This document shows positions 26,761-35,148 of a DNA stretch of 64,000 nucleotides, in pieces. The notes under the pieces are model-generated. The model was not told the DNA's origin. It worked only from the letters and a program-made list of their open reading frames with translations, and did no database searches. Made by a program: the position numbers and the translations under genes. The stretch is from assembly GCF_001005085.2 (NCBI RefSeq), contig NZ_LBMU02000001.1, forward strand, positions 1-64,000, read 5' to 3'. This DNA comes from Streptomyces humi. GTDB lineage: Bacteria > Actinomycetota > Actinomycetes > Streptomycetales > Streptomycetaceae. How positions within the stretch are numbered: position 1 is the stretch's first letter; the number at the start of each line of letters is the position of its first letter.

Positions 26761-27435
26761 ATGCGCGAGATCCTCAAAAGGCGACGCAGGCTCCTGTCCA
26801 AGCGCAACGACAAGGGGCCTGAGTTCCTCGGCGCGGCCCTGACCTTCGCGACGGAATGGCAGTGGCCCGTACTCCCGGGAGTGGCCCCGGATCCGCAGGG
26901 CCGGGCCCGGTGCGCCTGCCCCGACCCGGAGTGCACGGTGCCCGGCGCGCACCCCTTCGACCCCGGTCTGCTCGCCGCCACCACCGACGAGCGCATGGTC
27001 CGCTGGTGGTGGGGCAACCGGCCGACGGCCCCGATCGTGCTCGCCACCGGAGCGGCCGGCGGCAAGGCGCCCTGCGCGGTCAGCCTGCCCGCTCTCGCCG
27101 CCTCCCGCGCGCTCACCCTCCTCGACCGCCGCGGCATGCGCCTCGGCCCGGTGGTGGCGGCGCCCAATCGCTGGGCGCTGCTCGTCAAGCCCTACTCCAT
27201 GGAGCAGTTGGGCGAGTTGCTGTACGCCAAGGACTTCGTCCCCGGCTCGCTGCGCTTCCACGGCGAGGGCGGCTATCTCGCCCTGCCGCCCTCGGAGACC
27301 GGTCAGGGCGCCATCCGCTGGGAGCGGGCTCCGCTGCCCGGCTCGGCCAAGCCCTGGGTGCCCGATGTGGAGGCCGTGGTGGACGCCGTGGTCGACGCCC
27401 TCACTCGTACGGGTGTGAGCGCACCCGAGTTGTGA
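26761..27435 (+). CDS. Bifunctional DNA primase/polymerase-like (Prim-Pol) protein, degenerate
   Basis: 224 residues matching the N-terminal Prim-Pol domain of actinobacterial primase-polymerases: ALTFATEWQWPVLPGV, a CACPDPECTVPGAHP Cys segment, WWWGNRPTAPIVLATG. The acidic metal-binding DxD expected after the IGLATG-type strand is absent (GGKAPCAVSLP), so it is probably non-catalytic, perhaps a nucleic-acid-binding or regulatory form. GAAAGGA lies 12 nt before ATG. Compare the intact copy at 40700-41611. Confidence 0.85.
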   Translation: MREILKRRRRLLSKRNDKGPEFLGAALTFATEWQWPVLPGVAPDPQGRARCACPDPECTVPGAHPFDPGLLAATTDERMVRWWWGNRPTAPIVLATGAAGGKAPCAVSLPALAASRALTLLDRRGMRLGPVVAAPNRWALLVKPYSMEQLGELLYAKDFVPGSLRFHGEGGYLALPPSETGQGAIRWERAPLPGSAKPWVPDVEAVVDAVVDALTRTGVSAPEL

Positions 27436-27490
27436 GGATCTCGGGCGCGCGCGCGTGGCTTGCCCCGTCGTGGTCGTTATCTTCCGCTAC

Positions 27491-28240
27491 ATGAACGTAC
27501 GTCTGCTCGCCCTCGCGGGCGTCGTGGTGTGCGCGGTCGCGCTGCCGCTGACCGTGGCTTCCGCAGGGCAGGTGGGCGATGCCGCCGCGCGCCCCTCCGG
27601 TCCGTCCGGGCGGCGCGACGACGCGAAGCTGCCGGTGCCCGCCCGCTCTCCTCTGGTGCTCGGGCTGGGCCTGGCCACGGCCGCCCGCTGTGGTCCCGAA
27701 CTCACCTCGCCCGACGGCGTCGAGGCGCAGACCTGTGTGATGACCCAGGGCGCGGACACCTGGGCGCGCACCTACTACCGCAACGCCACCGGGGCCGGCC
27801 TGGACTCCGTGCTGAGTCTGATGGGCCCGCACGGCCACACCGTGCAGACGCACTGCGACACCGACGCCGACGACGAGCCCGCCACCTGTGAGACGCCCCG
27901 GGAACACACGCGGGGCGCGCTGGACGCCTACACGGCCGTCTCGGAGTTCGCGGCGCGGGACGACGACGGGCCACTGCTGCTGCGCTCGGCGAGCAACTCC
28001 GCAAGCGACTCCGGGACCGGATCCGCGAGCGATGCCGGGAGCGACTCCGGGACCGGACCCGCGAGCGATGCCGGGAGCGACAAGCCCGGGGACGCGTCGG
28101 CAAGCGGTTCCGAGGCGGGCCGGCAGAGTGGCGCCGACGGCGATTCCGGGGGTGGCGCCGGCAGCGGTTCCGCGGAAGTTCCCGGGGCCGGCTCCGCGGT
28201 GTCGTCCGGCGGCAACTCGAAGGCTGTTGACGGGAGTTGA
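27491..28240 (+). CDS. Secreted protein with Ser/Gly/Asp repeats
   Basis: 249 residues. Signal peptide 1-24 (RLLALAGVVVCAVALPLTVASAG), a ~110-residue globular part with four Cys (AARCGPEL, AQTCVMTQG, QTHCDTD, ATCETP) that may form two disulphides, then a low-complexity Ser/Gly/Ala/Asp tail. The function is not recognised. ATG at 27491 follows TATCTT (27478-27483) by exactly 7 nt, indicating a leaderless message; an in-frame start at 27455 is less likely. Confidence 0.82.
   Translation: MNVRLLALAGVVVCAVALPLTVASAGQVGDAAARPSGPSGRRDDAKLPVPARSPLVLGLGLATAARCGPELTSPDGVEAQTCVMTQGADTWARTYYRNATGAGLDSVLSLMGPHGHTVQTHCDTDADDEPATCETPREHTRGALDAYTAVSEFAARDDDGPLLLRSASNSASDSGTGSASDAGSDSGTGPASDAGSDKPGDASASGSEAGRQSGADGDSGGGAGSGSAEVPGAGSAVSSGGNSKAVDGS
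28004..28080. repeat. 36-bp tandem repeat in the secreted protein tail
   Basis: Two units (28004-28039, 28040-28075) plus a partial third, encoding SDSGTG-S/P-ASDAG. In frame, so copy number may vary harmlessly. Confidence 0.85.
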
Positions 28241-28281
28241 CGCTTCGCTGCGGTCCGTACACCGGACGCGGGCATGAAAAG

Positions 28282-28321
28282 GCCCGGTTGCTGGCGACGG
28301 GGGATGCACCAGCAACCGGGC
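28282..28321. terminator. Terminator between convergent genes
   Basis: GCCCGGTTGCTGG (28282-28294) pairs with CCAGCAACCGGGC (28309-28321); 13-bp perfect stem. A second stem, CGCGGCTGACC/GGTCAGCCGCG (28440-28464), lies just after the minus-strand gene and may terminate it. Confidence 0.85.
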
Positions 28322-28484
28322 TACTGAGACGGTAACAAGAGATCGGCGGTTCGCAAATTCGATCTCGGCTATTCGGACACGTATTTGCTTGCCACGTAGG
28401 GAAGTTGTGACAGGAGTCACCTGACCCGACGGGCCTGGCGCGGCTGACCGACCGGTCAGCCGCGCCCCGCGTCCGCGCTGATCG

Positions 28485-29450
28485 TCAGCTGAGCGTGACC
28501 TGCCGGTTGGTGAGCCCGCCGCGGGCCCGCCGCTCGTCCGCCGTGAGCGGTGCGTCCGAGGCCAGGGCGGTCGTGAGCCGCTCGGCGAACTCCGCGGCCG
28601 GCTTCTCCACGTCCTCCGCGCCGACGCCGCTCGGCAGGTCCCAGACCGGCACGGTGAGCCCGTGGGCACGGAAGGAACCGACCAGCCGGGTGCCCTCACC
28701 GAGGCTCGAGCTGCCCGCCGCGTGCAGCCGCGCGAGAGCGTCCAGAAGCTGCTCCTCGGCATACGGCATGACCCAGCGCAGGTGGTTCTTCTCCGGCGTC
28801 TCGCACCAGTAGGCGGAGTCCACGCCGGTCAGCTTCACCGTCGGGATGGCCGCCGCGTTGGCCCGCTCCAGGGAGGCGGTCACGTCCGGGGTGGCGTTCT
28901 CCGCGTCCGGCACCCAGAACTCGAAGCCCTCGTGCACAACTGGCTCGAACGCGCCCTCGGGGTCGAGCAGGTCCTGGAGCCGGGGGCCGTCGGCGGGTGC
29001 CCGGCGGCCCTGCACCGGAGTGCCCGGCTCGGCGGTCAGCGCGCGCTGGAGGATGTCGGCGAGGTCGCGGCTGATGTCACCGGACGCCGTGTCGTTCTGA
29101 AGGCCGAGCAGGACCGAGCCGTCGTCGCGGCGCAGGGCCGGCCAGGCCATCGGCAGCACCGTCGCGAGCGTGACCGACGGGACGCCCTCGGGGAGGCCGT
29201 CCTTCAGGGTGAGCTCGACGGTGGCGGCGGGCACCAGCTCGCGCAGCGCGACCCAGTCGCCCTCGCCCGCCAGCCCCTCGAACGGGCGGTGCACCAGCTC
29301 GGTCGCCGCGTGCGCGGCCGCCCGGCCGTGGCACGCCTTGTAGCGCCGGCCGCTGCCGCACGGGCAGGGTTCGCGGGCGCCGACAACCGGGATCTCAGCG
29401 TCGCTGAGCTGCGGCCGCGTGGCCTTCGTCTGGGGTCGCTTCTTGGCCAT
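28485..29450 (-). CDS. DUF5926 family protein with SEC-C zinc motif
   Basis: 321 residues. An N-terminal basic head is followed by a SEC-C motif (EPCPCGSGRRYKACHGR, residues ~27-43), the zinc-binding element also found at the end of SecA. The remaining ~270 residues form the DUF5926 domain of actinobacteria, function unknown. GGGAG lies 9 nt before the ATG. Confidence 0.88.
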   Translation of the reverse strand: MAKKRPQTKATRPQLSDAEIPVVGAREPCPCGSGRRYKACHGRAAAHAATELVHRPFEGLAGEGDWVALRELVPAATVELTLKDGLPEGVPSVTLATVLPMAWPALRRDDGSVLLGLQNDTASGDISRDLADILQRALTAEPGTPVQGRRAPADGPRLQDLLDPEGAFEPVVHEGFEFWVPDAENATPDVTASLERANAAAIPTVKLTGVDSAYWCETPEKNHLRWVMPYAEEQLLDALARLHAAGSSSLGEGTRLVGSFRAHGLTVPVWDLPSGVGAEDVEKPAAEFAERLTTALASDAPLTADERRARGGLTNRQVTLS

Positions 29451-29610
29451 CTGGGTGTCTCCCGGTTACGGCTCGTCTCGTACTGGCGGGAGCCTAGCCG
29501 TTCACGCCCCGGACCACGGGAACCTGTGGACAGAGCGGCGGCGGGAAGCGGTCCGGGAAGGGCGGATCGTGGACGGCGCGCCGGGCGAGGCGGGCCCGCC
29601 CGGCCGGCCG

Positions 29611-29800
29611 ATCGTGTCCGGGGCGCCGAGCGCGCCGATGCGTCGAACGCGTCCGGGGCCGGTGAAGCCCGGTGCGGCGAGCGTGTCCGGGGTCGGTGGC
29701 GCCCGGTGGGTCGAAGCGTGTCCGGGGTCGGTGGCGCCCGGTGCGTCGAACGCGTCCCGGGTCGGTGGCGCCCGGTGTGGCGAGCGTGTCCGGGTCAGTC
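29611..29800. repeat. 34/35-bp minisatellite downstream of an ATPase-domain regulator
   Basis: GTGTCCGGGGTCGGTGGCGC-type units begin at 29616, 29651, 29685, 29720, 29754 and 29788, spaced 34 or 35 bp. The alternating spacing breaks any reading frame, so the array is non-coding, although it runs up to the stop codon of the minus-strand gene at 29795. It fills most of the gene-free stretch 29451-29794. Confidence 0.8.
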
Positions 29801-30433
29801 CAGGTCGTCGAACGCGTCCGTGAAGTCCAGGTCGGTGAGTTCCGGGCCCGTGGGTGTCGCGACGCGCGCGGCGAGGGTGTCGCGGCGGTCCCGGGCGCGG
29901 GGGACGCGCGCGTCCTCGTGCACCACGACCCACACGGTCACCTCGCCTCGGGCGTCGTCCCGGACACCCCAGTCGTCGGCGAGCGCGGTGATGATGTTCA
30001 GCCCGCGGCCGCCGTGTGCCGTGACCGAGGGCGTCATGGGGGCCGGCCGGGTCGGTCCGCCGCCGTCCGTGACCTCGACGACCAGCCGTCCGCGCGAGTC
30101 CACCCGCCAGGCGGCCCGCACGTCACCGTCTCCGGCCAGGGCGTCCCCCAACGGGCGCCCGTGCTTGCAGGCATTGCTCAAAAGCTCGGAAAGGATCAGT
30201 ACGGCATCATCGATGACCGCTTCCGACAGGCCGCCCGTGCGCAACTGATCGCGCATACGGTGTCGCGCCTTCCCCACGCCCGCAGGGCCATGGGGAACGG
30301 CCATGCTCGACGACGTGGGCACCTCCTGTGCCACCACCAACGCCACCCCCGAGACCTCCTTTGCCCCACGCCACGGTGTGGATGCCCCATCGGCCTGAAC
30401 CGGAAACCGGCCAATGAATGTCCGGTGACGCAT
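29795..30433 (-). CDS. ATP-binding regulator, RsbW/GHKL type
   Basis: 212 residues. A ~70-residue head (TFIGRFPVQADGASTPWRGA, VPTSSSMAVPHGPAG) precedes a GHKL domain: N box LILSELLSNACKHG, G1 VTDGGGPT, G2 GGRGLNIITALADDWGV. Streptomyces carries many such proteins, thought to control sigma factors by phosphorylation or sequestration. ATG at 30433 has no ribosome site; other in-frame starts (30577, 30304) are possible. The tail ends in acidic TDAFDDLD. Confidence 0.85.
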   Translation of the reverse strand: MRHRTFIGRFPVQADGASTPWRGAKEVSGVALVVAQEVPTSSSMAVPHGPAGVGKARHRMRDQLRTGGLSEAVIDDAVLILSELLSNACKHGRPLGDALAGDGDVRAAWRVDSRGRLVVEVTDGGGPTRPAPMTPSVTAHGGRGLNIITALADDWGVRDDARGEVTVWVVVHEDARVPRARDRRDTLAARVATPTGPELTDLDFTDAFDDLD

Positions 30434-30626
30434 TCGCAACGGGCGAATACACACCGAACGCGCCGGAGCACTCCCTGTGACGGGTCGTCGCCGCGTCCCC
30501 CAGACACGGCTTCGTATGGCTTGATTTCGACGGTGTGGCCGAAAGTGAGAATGATGTGAGTGGGGCGCCTGGGTCAAGAGGCGCGAGACGTCCTTTACGT
30601 GTCTCTTTATCTGAGACTTATTCAGC

Positions 30627-31454
30627 TCACCGCCCCAGCCGGCGCAGCACCGCCGCGGGCCGGTTGGTGATGATCGCGTCGATGCCGAGCTCCACGCACA
30701 GGTCCACGTCCTCCGGCTCGTTCACCGTCCACACGTGCACCTGGTGGCCGTTGCGTTTCAACCGCTCGATGTACGAGGGATGGTTGCGCACGATCCGGAC
30801 GGAGGGGCCCGCGATCCGCACGCCGGCAGGCAGCCGTCCGTCGCGCAGCCGGGGCGAGAGGAACTGCAACAGGTAGACCGTCGGCAGGGTCGGCGAGGCC
30901 GCCCGTACCCGGTGCAGCGACCGCGCGGAGAAGCTCATGACGCGCACCGGCGAGTCGGCCGTCGTGGCCGGGGCGTCCAGCCCGAACCGCTTCAGCAGCG
31001 TCAGCAGCCGGTCCTCCACCTGGCCCGCCCACCTGGTGGGGTGCTTGGTCTCGATCGCCAGCTCCACCCGCCGTCCGGCGTCCGCGACCAGCTCCAGCAG
31101 CCGTTCCAGCGTCAGTACGGAGGTGTCCCCGCGGTCCTCCGGCCGGAACTCCCAGTCGGGCTCCTCGTCCCGCCCCCGCCAGGCCGGGCTCTTCTTCCAC
31201 GCGCCGAAGTCCAGGGCGGCCAGGTCGGCGAGCTCCAGGGCCGAGACCGCGCCCCGCCCGTTGGACGTACGGTTGACCCGTCGGTCGTGCACGCACACCA
31301 GGTGCCCGTCGGCGGTCAGGCGAACGTCGCACTCCAGGGCGTCGGCGCCGTCCTCGATGGCCTTCTTGTAGGCGGCCAGCGTGTGCTCGGGGGCGTCCTC
31401 GGAGGCCCCGCGGTGGGCGACGACCTGGATGCGATGCTGTGGTGCGTGGGTCAC
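30627..31454 (-). CDS. Glycerophosphodiester phosphodiesterase family protein
   Basis: 275 residues, GDPD TIM barrel: VVAHRGASEDAPEHTLAAY catalytic start (His and Arg), LECDVRLTADGHLVCVHD (Glu/Asp metal ligands and second His), IETKHPT, WTVNEPEDVD and DAIITNRP. It hydrolyses glycerophosphodiesters to sn-glycerol 3-phosphate and an alcohol. No signal peptide, so cytoplasmic. Weak GTG start at 31454. Confidence 0.94.
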   Translation of the reverse strand: MTHAPQHRIQVVAHRGASEDAPEHTLAAYKKAIEDGADALECDVRLTADGHLVCVHDRRVNRTSNGRGAVSALELADLAALDFGAWKKSPAWRGRDEEPDWEFRPEDRGDTSVLTLERLLELVADAGRRVELAIETKHPTRWAGQVEDRLLTLLKRFGLDAPATTADSPVRVMSFSARSLHRVRAASPTLPTVYLLQFLSPRLRDGRLPAGVRIAGPSVRIVRNHPSYIERLKRNGHQVHVWTVNEPEDVDLCVELGIDAIITNRPAAVLRRLGR

Positions 31455-31712
31455 CGCGACATGGTGCCACCGTCAAGGGGTACCCGGGGGCATCCCCGAT
31501 GCCAGCAAAGGGAACTTTTGTCGGACAGGCCCTATATAAAGGTTGTCCGTGTACCCACAGCCACCGCTTATGGTGCTCTGACGGCCTGTGGGAAAAGCTG
31601 ACGGCATACAAAAGCACATGCACAGCTGAATCGCGCCGGACCGACATACAAGCGTGAACGAGCGTGACCGAGTGCGACCGACAAAAGCAGCCGTGGACCG
31701 AGGAGAGAAGCT

Positions 31713-33185
31713 GTGAGCACCGAGAACGAGGGCAACCCGGTACCCCCGGCCCCGTCCACACCTCCAGTGCCGCCGGCGACTCCCGCTGCCTCCCCGCAGC
31801 CCGCCGCTTCCGAGGGGGACGCGCCGACCGCACCGATCCCGCCGGCCCCCCAGGGCGCCCCCGCCCCGGCCGCGGGCGACCCGTACGCGGCCGCACCGCA
31901 GGCCCCCGAGGGTGCCTGGCCGCCCCCGCCGCCCGCGACCCCTTCCTACGCGGACGCCGGAGCGGGTGCCGGAGCGGCCGCCGGAGCCGGCTGGGGCTCG
32001 CCGTACGACCAGCAGCAGCACCACCCGTACCAGCAGCCGCAGCACGCGCCGAAGAAGGGCAGTGGACGCGGCGGCCTGATCGCCGCCGTCCTGGTGGCCG
32101 CGCTGGTCGCGGGCGGCGCCGGCGGCGGTCTCGGCTACACGCTGGCCAAGAACAACGACGACAGCGGCTCCACGACCGTCTCCGCGTCCACCGACAGCGG
32201 TGTCACCCAGGTCAAGCGCGCCGCCGGCACCATCGCGGCGGTCGCCAACAAGTCGCTGCCCAGCACGGTCACCATCGAGGCCGAGTCCACCAGCGGCGAC
32301 GGCGGCACCGGCACCGGGTTCGTCTTCGACACCCAGGGCCACATCGTCACCAACAACCACGTGGTCGCCGACGCCCTCGACGGCGGCAAGCTGACCGCGA
32401 CCTTCCCGAACGGCAAGAAGTACGACGCCGAGGTCGTCGGCCACGCGCAGGGCTACGACGTTGCGGTGATCAAGCTCAAGAACCCGCCGTCGGACCTCAA
32501 GCCGCTTCCCCTGGGCGACTCCGACAAGGTGGCCGTCGGCGACGAGACGATCGCGATCGGCGCCCCCTTCGGCCTGTCCAACACCGTCACCACCGGCATC
32601 ATCAGCGCCAAGAACCGCCCGGTCGCCTCCAGCGACGGCAGCGCCTCCAGCAAGGCGTCCTACATGAGCGCCTTGCAGACCGACGCCTCCATCAACCCGG
32701 GCAACTCCGGCGGTCCGCTGCTGGACGCCACGGGCGCGGTGATCGGCATCAACTCGGCGATCCAGTCCGCCTCCAGCGGCGGTTTGGGCAGCACCGGGCA
32801 GTCGGGCTCGATCGGCCTCGGCTTCGCCATCCCGATCAACCAGGCCAAGTACGTGGCCCAGCAGCTGATCAAGACCGGCAAGCCGGTGTACGCGAAGATC
32901 GGCGCCTCGGTGTCCCTGGAGGACTCGTCGAACGGCGCCCAGATCACCGACTCCGGTTCGGGCGGCTCGGCCGCGGTCGAGTCGGGCGGGCCCGCCGACA
33001 AGGCCGGCCTCAAGCCCGGCGACGTCATCACCAAGCTGGACGACTCGGTGATCGACAGCGGGCCGACCCTGATCGGTGAGATCTGGACCCACAAGCCCGG
33101 TGACAAGGTGGAGGTCACCTACAAGCGGGGCGGCTCGGAACACACGGTCACCCTCACCCTCGGCTCCCGAGTGGGCGACAACTGA
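31713..33185 (+). CDS. Membrane-anchored HtrA-type serine protease with PDZ domain
   Basis: 490 residues. Cytoplasmic Pro/Ala-rich head (1-120), one membrane helix (~120-145), trypsin-like domain ~165-370 with His in TNNHVVAD, Asp in GYDVAVIK and Ser in NPGNSGGPL, PDZ domain ~385-480 (GPADKAGLKPGDVITKLD). Quality-control protease outside the membrane. GTG at 31713 follows GAGGAGAG. The 258-bp upstream gap contains CTATATAAAGG (31530-31540), a possible promoter. Confidence 0.93.
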   Translation: MSTENEGNPVPPAPSTPPVPPATPAASPQPAASEGDAPTAPIPPAPQGAPAPAAGDPYAAAPQAPEGAWPPPPPATPSYADAGAGAGAAAGAGWGSPYDQQQHHPYQQPQHAPKKGSGRGGLIAAVLVAALVAGGAGGGLGYTLAKNNDDSGSTTVSASTDSGVTQVKRAAGTIAAVANKSLPSTVTIEAESTSGDGGTGTGFVFDTQGHIVTNNHVVADALDGGKLTATFPNGKKYDAEVVGHAQGYDVAVIKLKNPPSDLKPLPLGDSDKVAVGDETIAIGAPFGLSNTVTTGIISAKNRPVASSDGSASSKASYMSALQTDASINPGNSGGPLLDATGAVIGINSAIQSASSGGLGSTGQSGSIGLGFAIPINQAKYVAQQLIKTGKPVYAKIGASVSLEDSSNGAQITDSGSGGSAAVESGGPADKAGLKPGDVITKLDDSVIDSGPTLIGEIWTHKPGDKVEVTYKRGGSEHTVTLTLGSRVGDN

Positions 33186-33245
33186 CTCCCACCCGCCCGC
33201 ACGAACCGGTTACCCTGTTCCCCGCGCCGATCTCGATCAGCGCGG

Positions 33246-33330
33246 GGTGGGTTGCCCGAGCGGCCTAAGGGAACGGTCTTGAAAACCGTCGTGGCGAGAG
33301 TCACCGTGGGTTCAAATCCCACACCCACCG
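33246..33330 (+). tRNA. tRNA-Ser (anticodon UGA)
   Basis: GGTGGGT (33246-33252) pairs with ACCCACC (33323-33329); discriminator G; anticodon loop CTTGAAA (TGA); long variable arm; T loop GTTCAAATC. CCA is not encoded. Its 3' end marks the left border of the accessory region, the usual insertion point for integrative elements. Confidence 0.95.
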
Positions 33331-33339
33331 CATGACGCG

Positions 33340-33376
33340 AACGGCCCCTGACCAGGCAAGACGGTCAGGGGCCGTT
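33340..33376. terminator. Terminator after tRNA-Ser(UGA)
   Basis: AACGGCCCCTGACC pairs with GGTCAGGGGCCGTT around GGCAAGAC; a strong stem just after the tRNA. Confidence 0.85.
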
Positions 33377-33430
33377 GTCGTGTCCGCTCCCCGCCGGATA
33401 CCGCTGTTCCCCCTTGTTTCCCGCTCTATC

Positions 33431-33461
33431 GGGCACGGAAGGGGCACGGCTGGGGCACGAC
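33431..33461. repeat. Three 11-bp-spaced GGGCACG motifs (possible integrase arm sites)
   Basis: GGGCACG at 33431, 33442 and 33453, each one helical turn apart, 100 bp inside the tRNA end. Short evenly spaced repeats of this sort are typical of tyrosine-integrase arm sites at the att end of actinobacterial elements; no integrase gene remains here, so this is inference. Confidence 0.4.
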
Positions 33462-33498
33462 TTGCGGGCCTCGGACCATGGCCTGAGGGGGCTGTCGC

Positions 33499-34254
33499 CT
33501 ACCGGTTGATGGGAATCTCGTAGACGATCTCGCAGTGGGCGGCGGGCACGATGATGTCCGCGGTCTCGACGGGCCGTCCCTGGTCGCTGTAGTAGGTCCG
33601 CCGGATGTGGGTGACCAGCGCGGCCTTCTGGATACCAAGGAGCGATGCCTCCTCGGCGGTCGCATGCCGGGGCTCCGGCTGTTCCACGGCGTGGCTGACG
33701 GTGATCCCGATGGCGGCCATGCGGTTCACGACACCCGTCCCGGCGTGCGGGCCTCCCTCGGGGAGGACGACGAGGGTGCCGGCCGTGAGGTCGTAGGGCT
33801 CCCAGCTCGTGGAGAGCTGCGCGGGCCTGCCGTCGGCCAGGAACTCGTACGCGGTCCGCACGCACAGGTCGCCTTCGGCGATGCCCAACCGCGCGGCGAT
33901 GTCGGCGGGAGCGGGGACCTTGGCGTCGGTCCGGCTCTCCCAGTCCCCCTGCTTGCCGAGGGCCTTCATGTCCGCGCGGAACGGCGACCCCTGGGGCTGC
34001 TCACGCGCTGAGGACCGAACGACCCGAACGCGCTGCCGTGGCTCGGCGACGTAGGTGCCCGACCCGGCTCGCCCCTCCAGCACGCCCTGCGAGATCAGCA
34101 GTTCCTGCGCGCGACGGACGACGTTCTCGCCCACGCCGCACTCCTGGCCGATCTGCGCGCGGGAAGGAAGGCGGTCCCCCGGCTCCCACACATGCTCCGC
34201 GATCCGCCGCCGGAGTTCGTCGGCGATGCGCAGGTAAGGCGGCTGCTCAGACAT
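33499..34254 (-). CDS. GntR/HutC-family regulator with UTRA domain
   Basis: 251 residues. N-terminal winged helix (YLRIADELRRRIAEHVWEPG, LPSRAQIGQECGVGENVVRRA) and a C-terminal UTRA ligand domain (~95-250). Regulators of this type (KorSA-like) control transfer and replication genes of Streptomyces integrative elements. ATG at 34254; TAGATT lies 6 nt upstream and overlaps the first palindrome, so the promoter is leaderless and self-repressed. Confidence 0.92.
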   Translation of the reverse strand: MSEQPPYLRIADELRRRIAEHVWEPGDRLPSRAQIGQECGVGENVVRRAQELLISQGVLEGRAGSGTYVAEPRQRVRVVRSSAREQPQGSPFRADMKALGKQGDWESRTDAKVPAPADIAARLGIAEGDLCVRTAYEFLADGRPAQLSTSWEPYDLTAGTLVVLPEGGPHAGTGVVNRMAAIGITVSHAVEQPEPRHATAEEASLLGIQKAALVTHIRRTYYSDQGRPVETADIIVPAAHCEIVYEIPINR

Positions 34255-34263
34255 GTGGAAAAT

Positions 34264-34294
34264 CTAGTCCACTAGCTCTAATCTAGTTAACTAG
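34264..34294. promoter_or_regulatory. Two CTAGT-N2-ACTAG operators of the GntR gene
   Basis: CTAGTCCACTAG (34264-34275) and CTAGTTAACTAG (34283-34294), centres 19 bp apart, lie in the divergent promoter between the GntR gene and the plus-strand small ORFs. The second is a perfect palindrome. Overlap with -10 elements on both strands suggests one regulator controls both directions. Confidence 0.7.
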
Positions 34295-34332
34295 CTTCAC
34301 CGAAAGTGATCGCTGGTGACGGAGGCTGCCCT

Positions 34333-34611
34333 GTGCCCGCTTCGGGAGTTAGCGCGGCGGCCATCGCCGCCCGGCTGTCCGCCGTCGGACTCCCCACGCG
34401 CGTGGAGGAACGCGCCGGCTTCACATGGGTCGAAGCGGAGTTACCGGAATCGCTCTCCACCGAGGCGTGGAGGGAGGTCCTGGAGGTGGTGGCCGAGGCC
34501 GACAGGTTCGGGCTCCACGCCACCAGCTTGAACGGCCGCACGCTCTGGGCGGCCGTACGCAAAGCGGTCCCCACGGCGGGCGATGCCGGGGGACCGAGCC
34601 ATCAGCGATAG
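34333..34611 (+). CDS. Small island protein 1
   Basis: 92 residues, soluble, unrecognised. Begins ASGVSAAAIAARLSAVGLPT, then a mixed alpha/beta run (GFTWVEAELPESL, ADRFGLHATSLNGRTLWAAV). GTG at 34333 has GGAGG 8 nt upstream; an in-frame start at 34306 is less likely. First of four close genes divergent from the GntR gene, as in the regulated regions of actinomycete integrative elements. Confidence 0.7.
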   Translation: MPASGVSAAAIAARLSAVGLPTRVEERAGFTWVEAELPESLSTEAWREVLEVVAEADRFGLHATSLNGRTLWAAVRKAVPTAGDAGGPSHQR

Positions 34612-34624
34612 GAGCTGATTCAGC

Positions 34625-34942
34625 GTGCTCAACCGTATCCGCCGCGCCCTCTCCTCCACCAGGGCGCGCAACGTCCCCAGGGGCAGACACCGTCGCGGCT
34701 TACCGCCGTCCTGCCCGCCAGCCGCCCCCGCTTCCGCCAGGCCCGTGGAGCAAACCACGGTCACCCTGGGGCTGGTCCGCGAATGGACGGGCCATCGCTA
34801 CCTGCTCAGAGGTGAGGACGTCGCACTGGTCCGCCCATACATCCTGGCCTGGGAGAAGCGTGCACGACGGCACGCTCTGACCGCCGAAGCCTCGCACCAC
34901 TCGCCGGCCAGCACGTGGACGCCATTCCTGGGGGTCGGCTGA
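34625..34942 (+). CDS. Small island protein 2
   Basis: 105 residues. Basic Arg-rich first third, then VEQTTVTLGLVREWTGHRY and [21 protein letters not shown], a segment I associate with small proteins of Streptomyces integrative elements; function unknown. GTG at 34625 after GGAGCTGATT, 13 bp after the previous stop; its TGA overlaps the next ATG. Confidence 0.65.
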   Translation: MLNRIRRALSSTRARNVPRGRHRRGLPPSCPPAAPASARPVEQTTVTLGLVREWTGHRYLLRGEDVALVRPYILAWEKRARRHALTAEASHHSPASTWTPFLGVG

Positions 34943-35148
34943 TGCCCGCCCAACGGCAACCACGCAGCACGGAGACCGCAGTCACCCCGTACCGCTCAAC
35001 GGCCTGCCACATCGGCACGCACCACGCCTGCGCGGAGTCCTCTCCGGCATTGTCGCCGGTTGATGTCCCGGTGATCTACGAGGCGTGCGACTGCACGTGC
35101 CACTCGTCCACTGGATCCACAACCATCGAGAGGCAGGAGCAGGCATGA
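34942..35148 (+). CDS. Small Cys/His-rich island protein
   Basis: 68 residues. The motifs CHIGTHHACAE and CDCTCH give five Cys and four His in a short chain, suggesting a metal-binding knuckle. The ATG overlaps the preceding stop (TGATG) and the TGA overlaps the next ATG, so it is translationally coupled on both sides. Confidence 0.65.
   Translation: MPAQRQPRSTETAVTPYRSTACHIGTHHACAESSPALSPVDVPVIYEACDCTCHSSTGSTTIERQEQA

Noticed and set aside
28440..28464. GGCTGACCGACCGGTCAGCC palindrome as a TetR operator
   Set aside because: It lies downstream of the DUF5926 gene and upstream of nothing on that side, so a terminator stem is the simpler reading.
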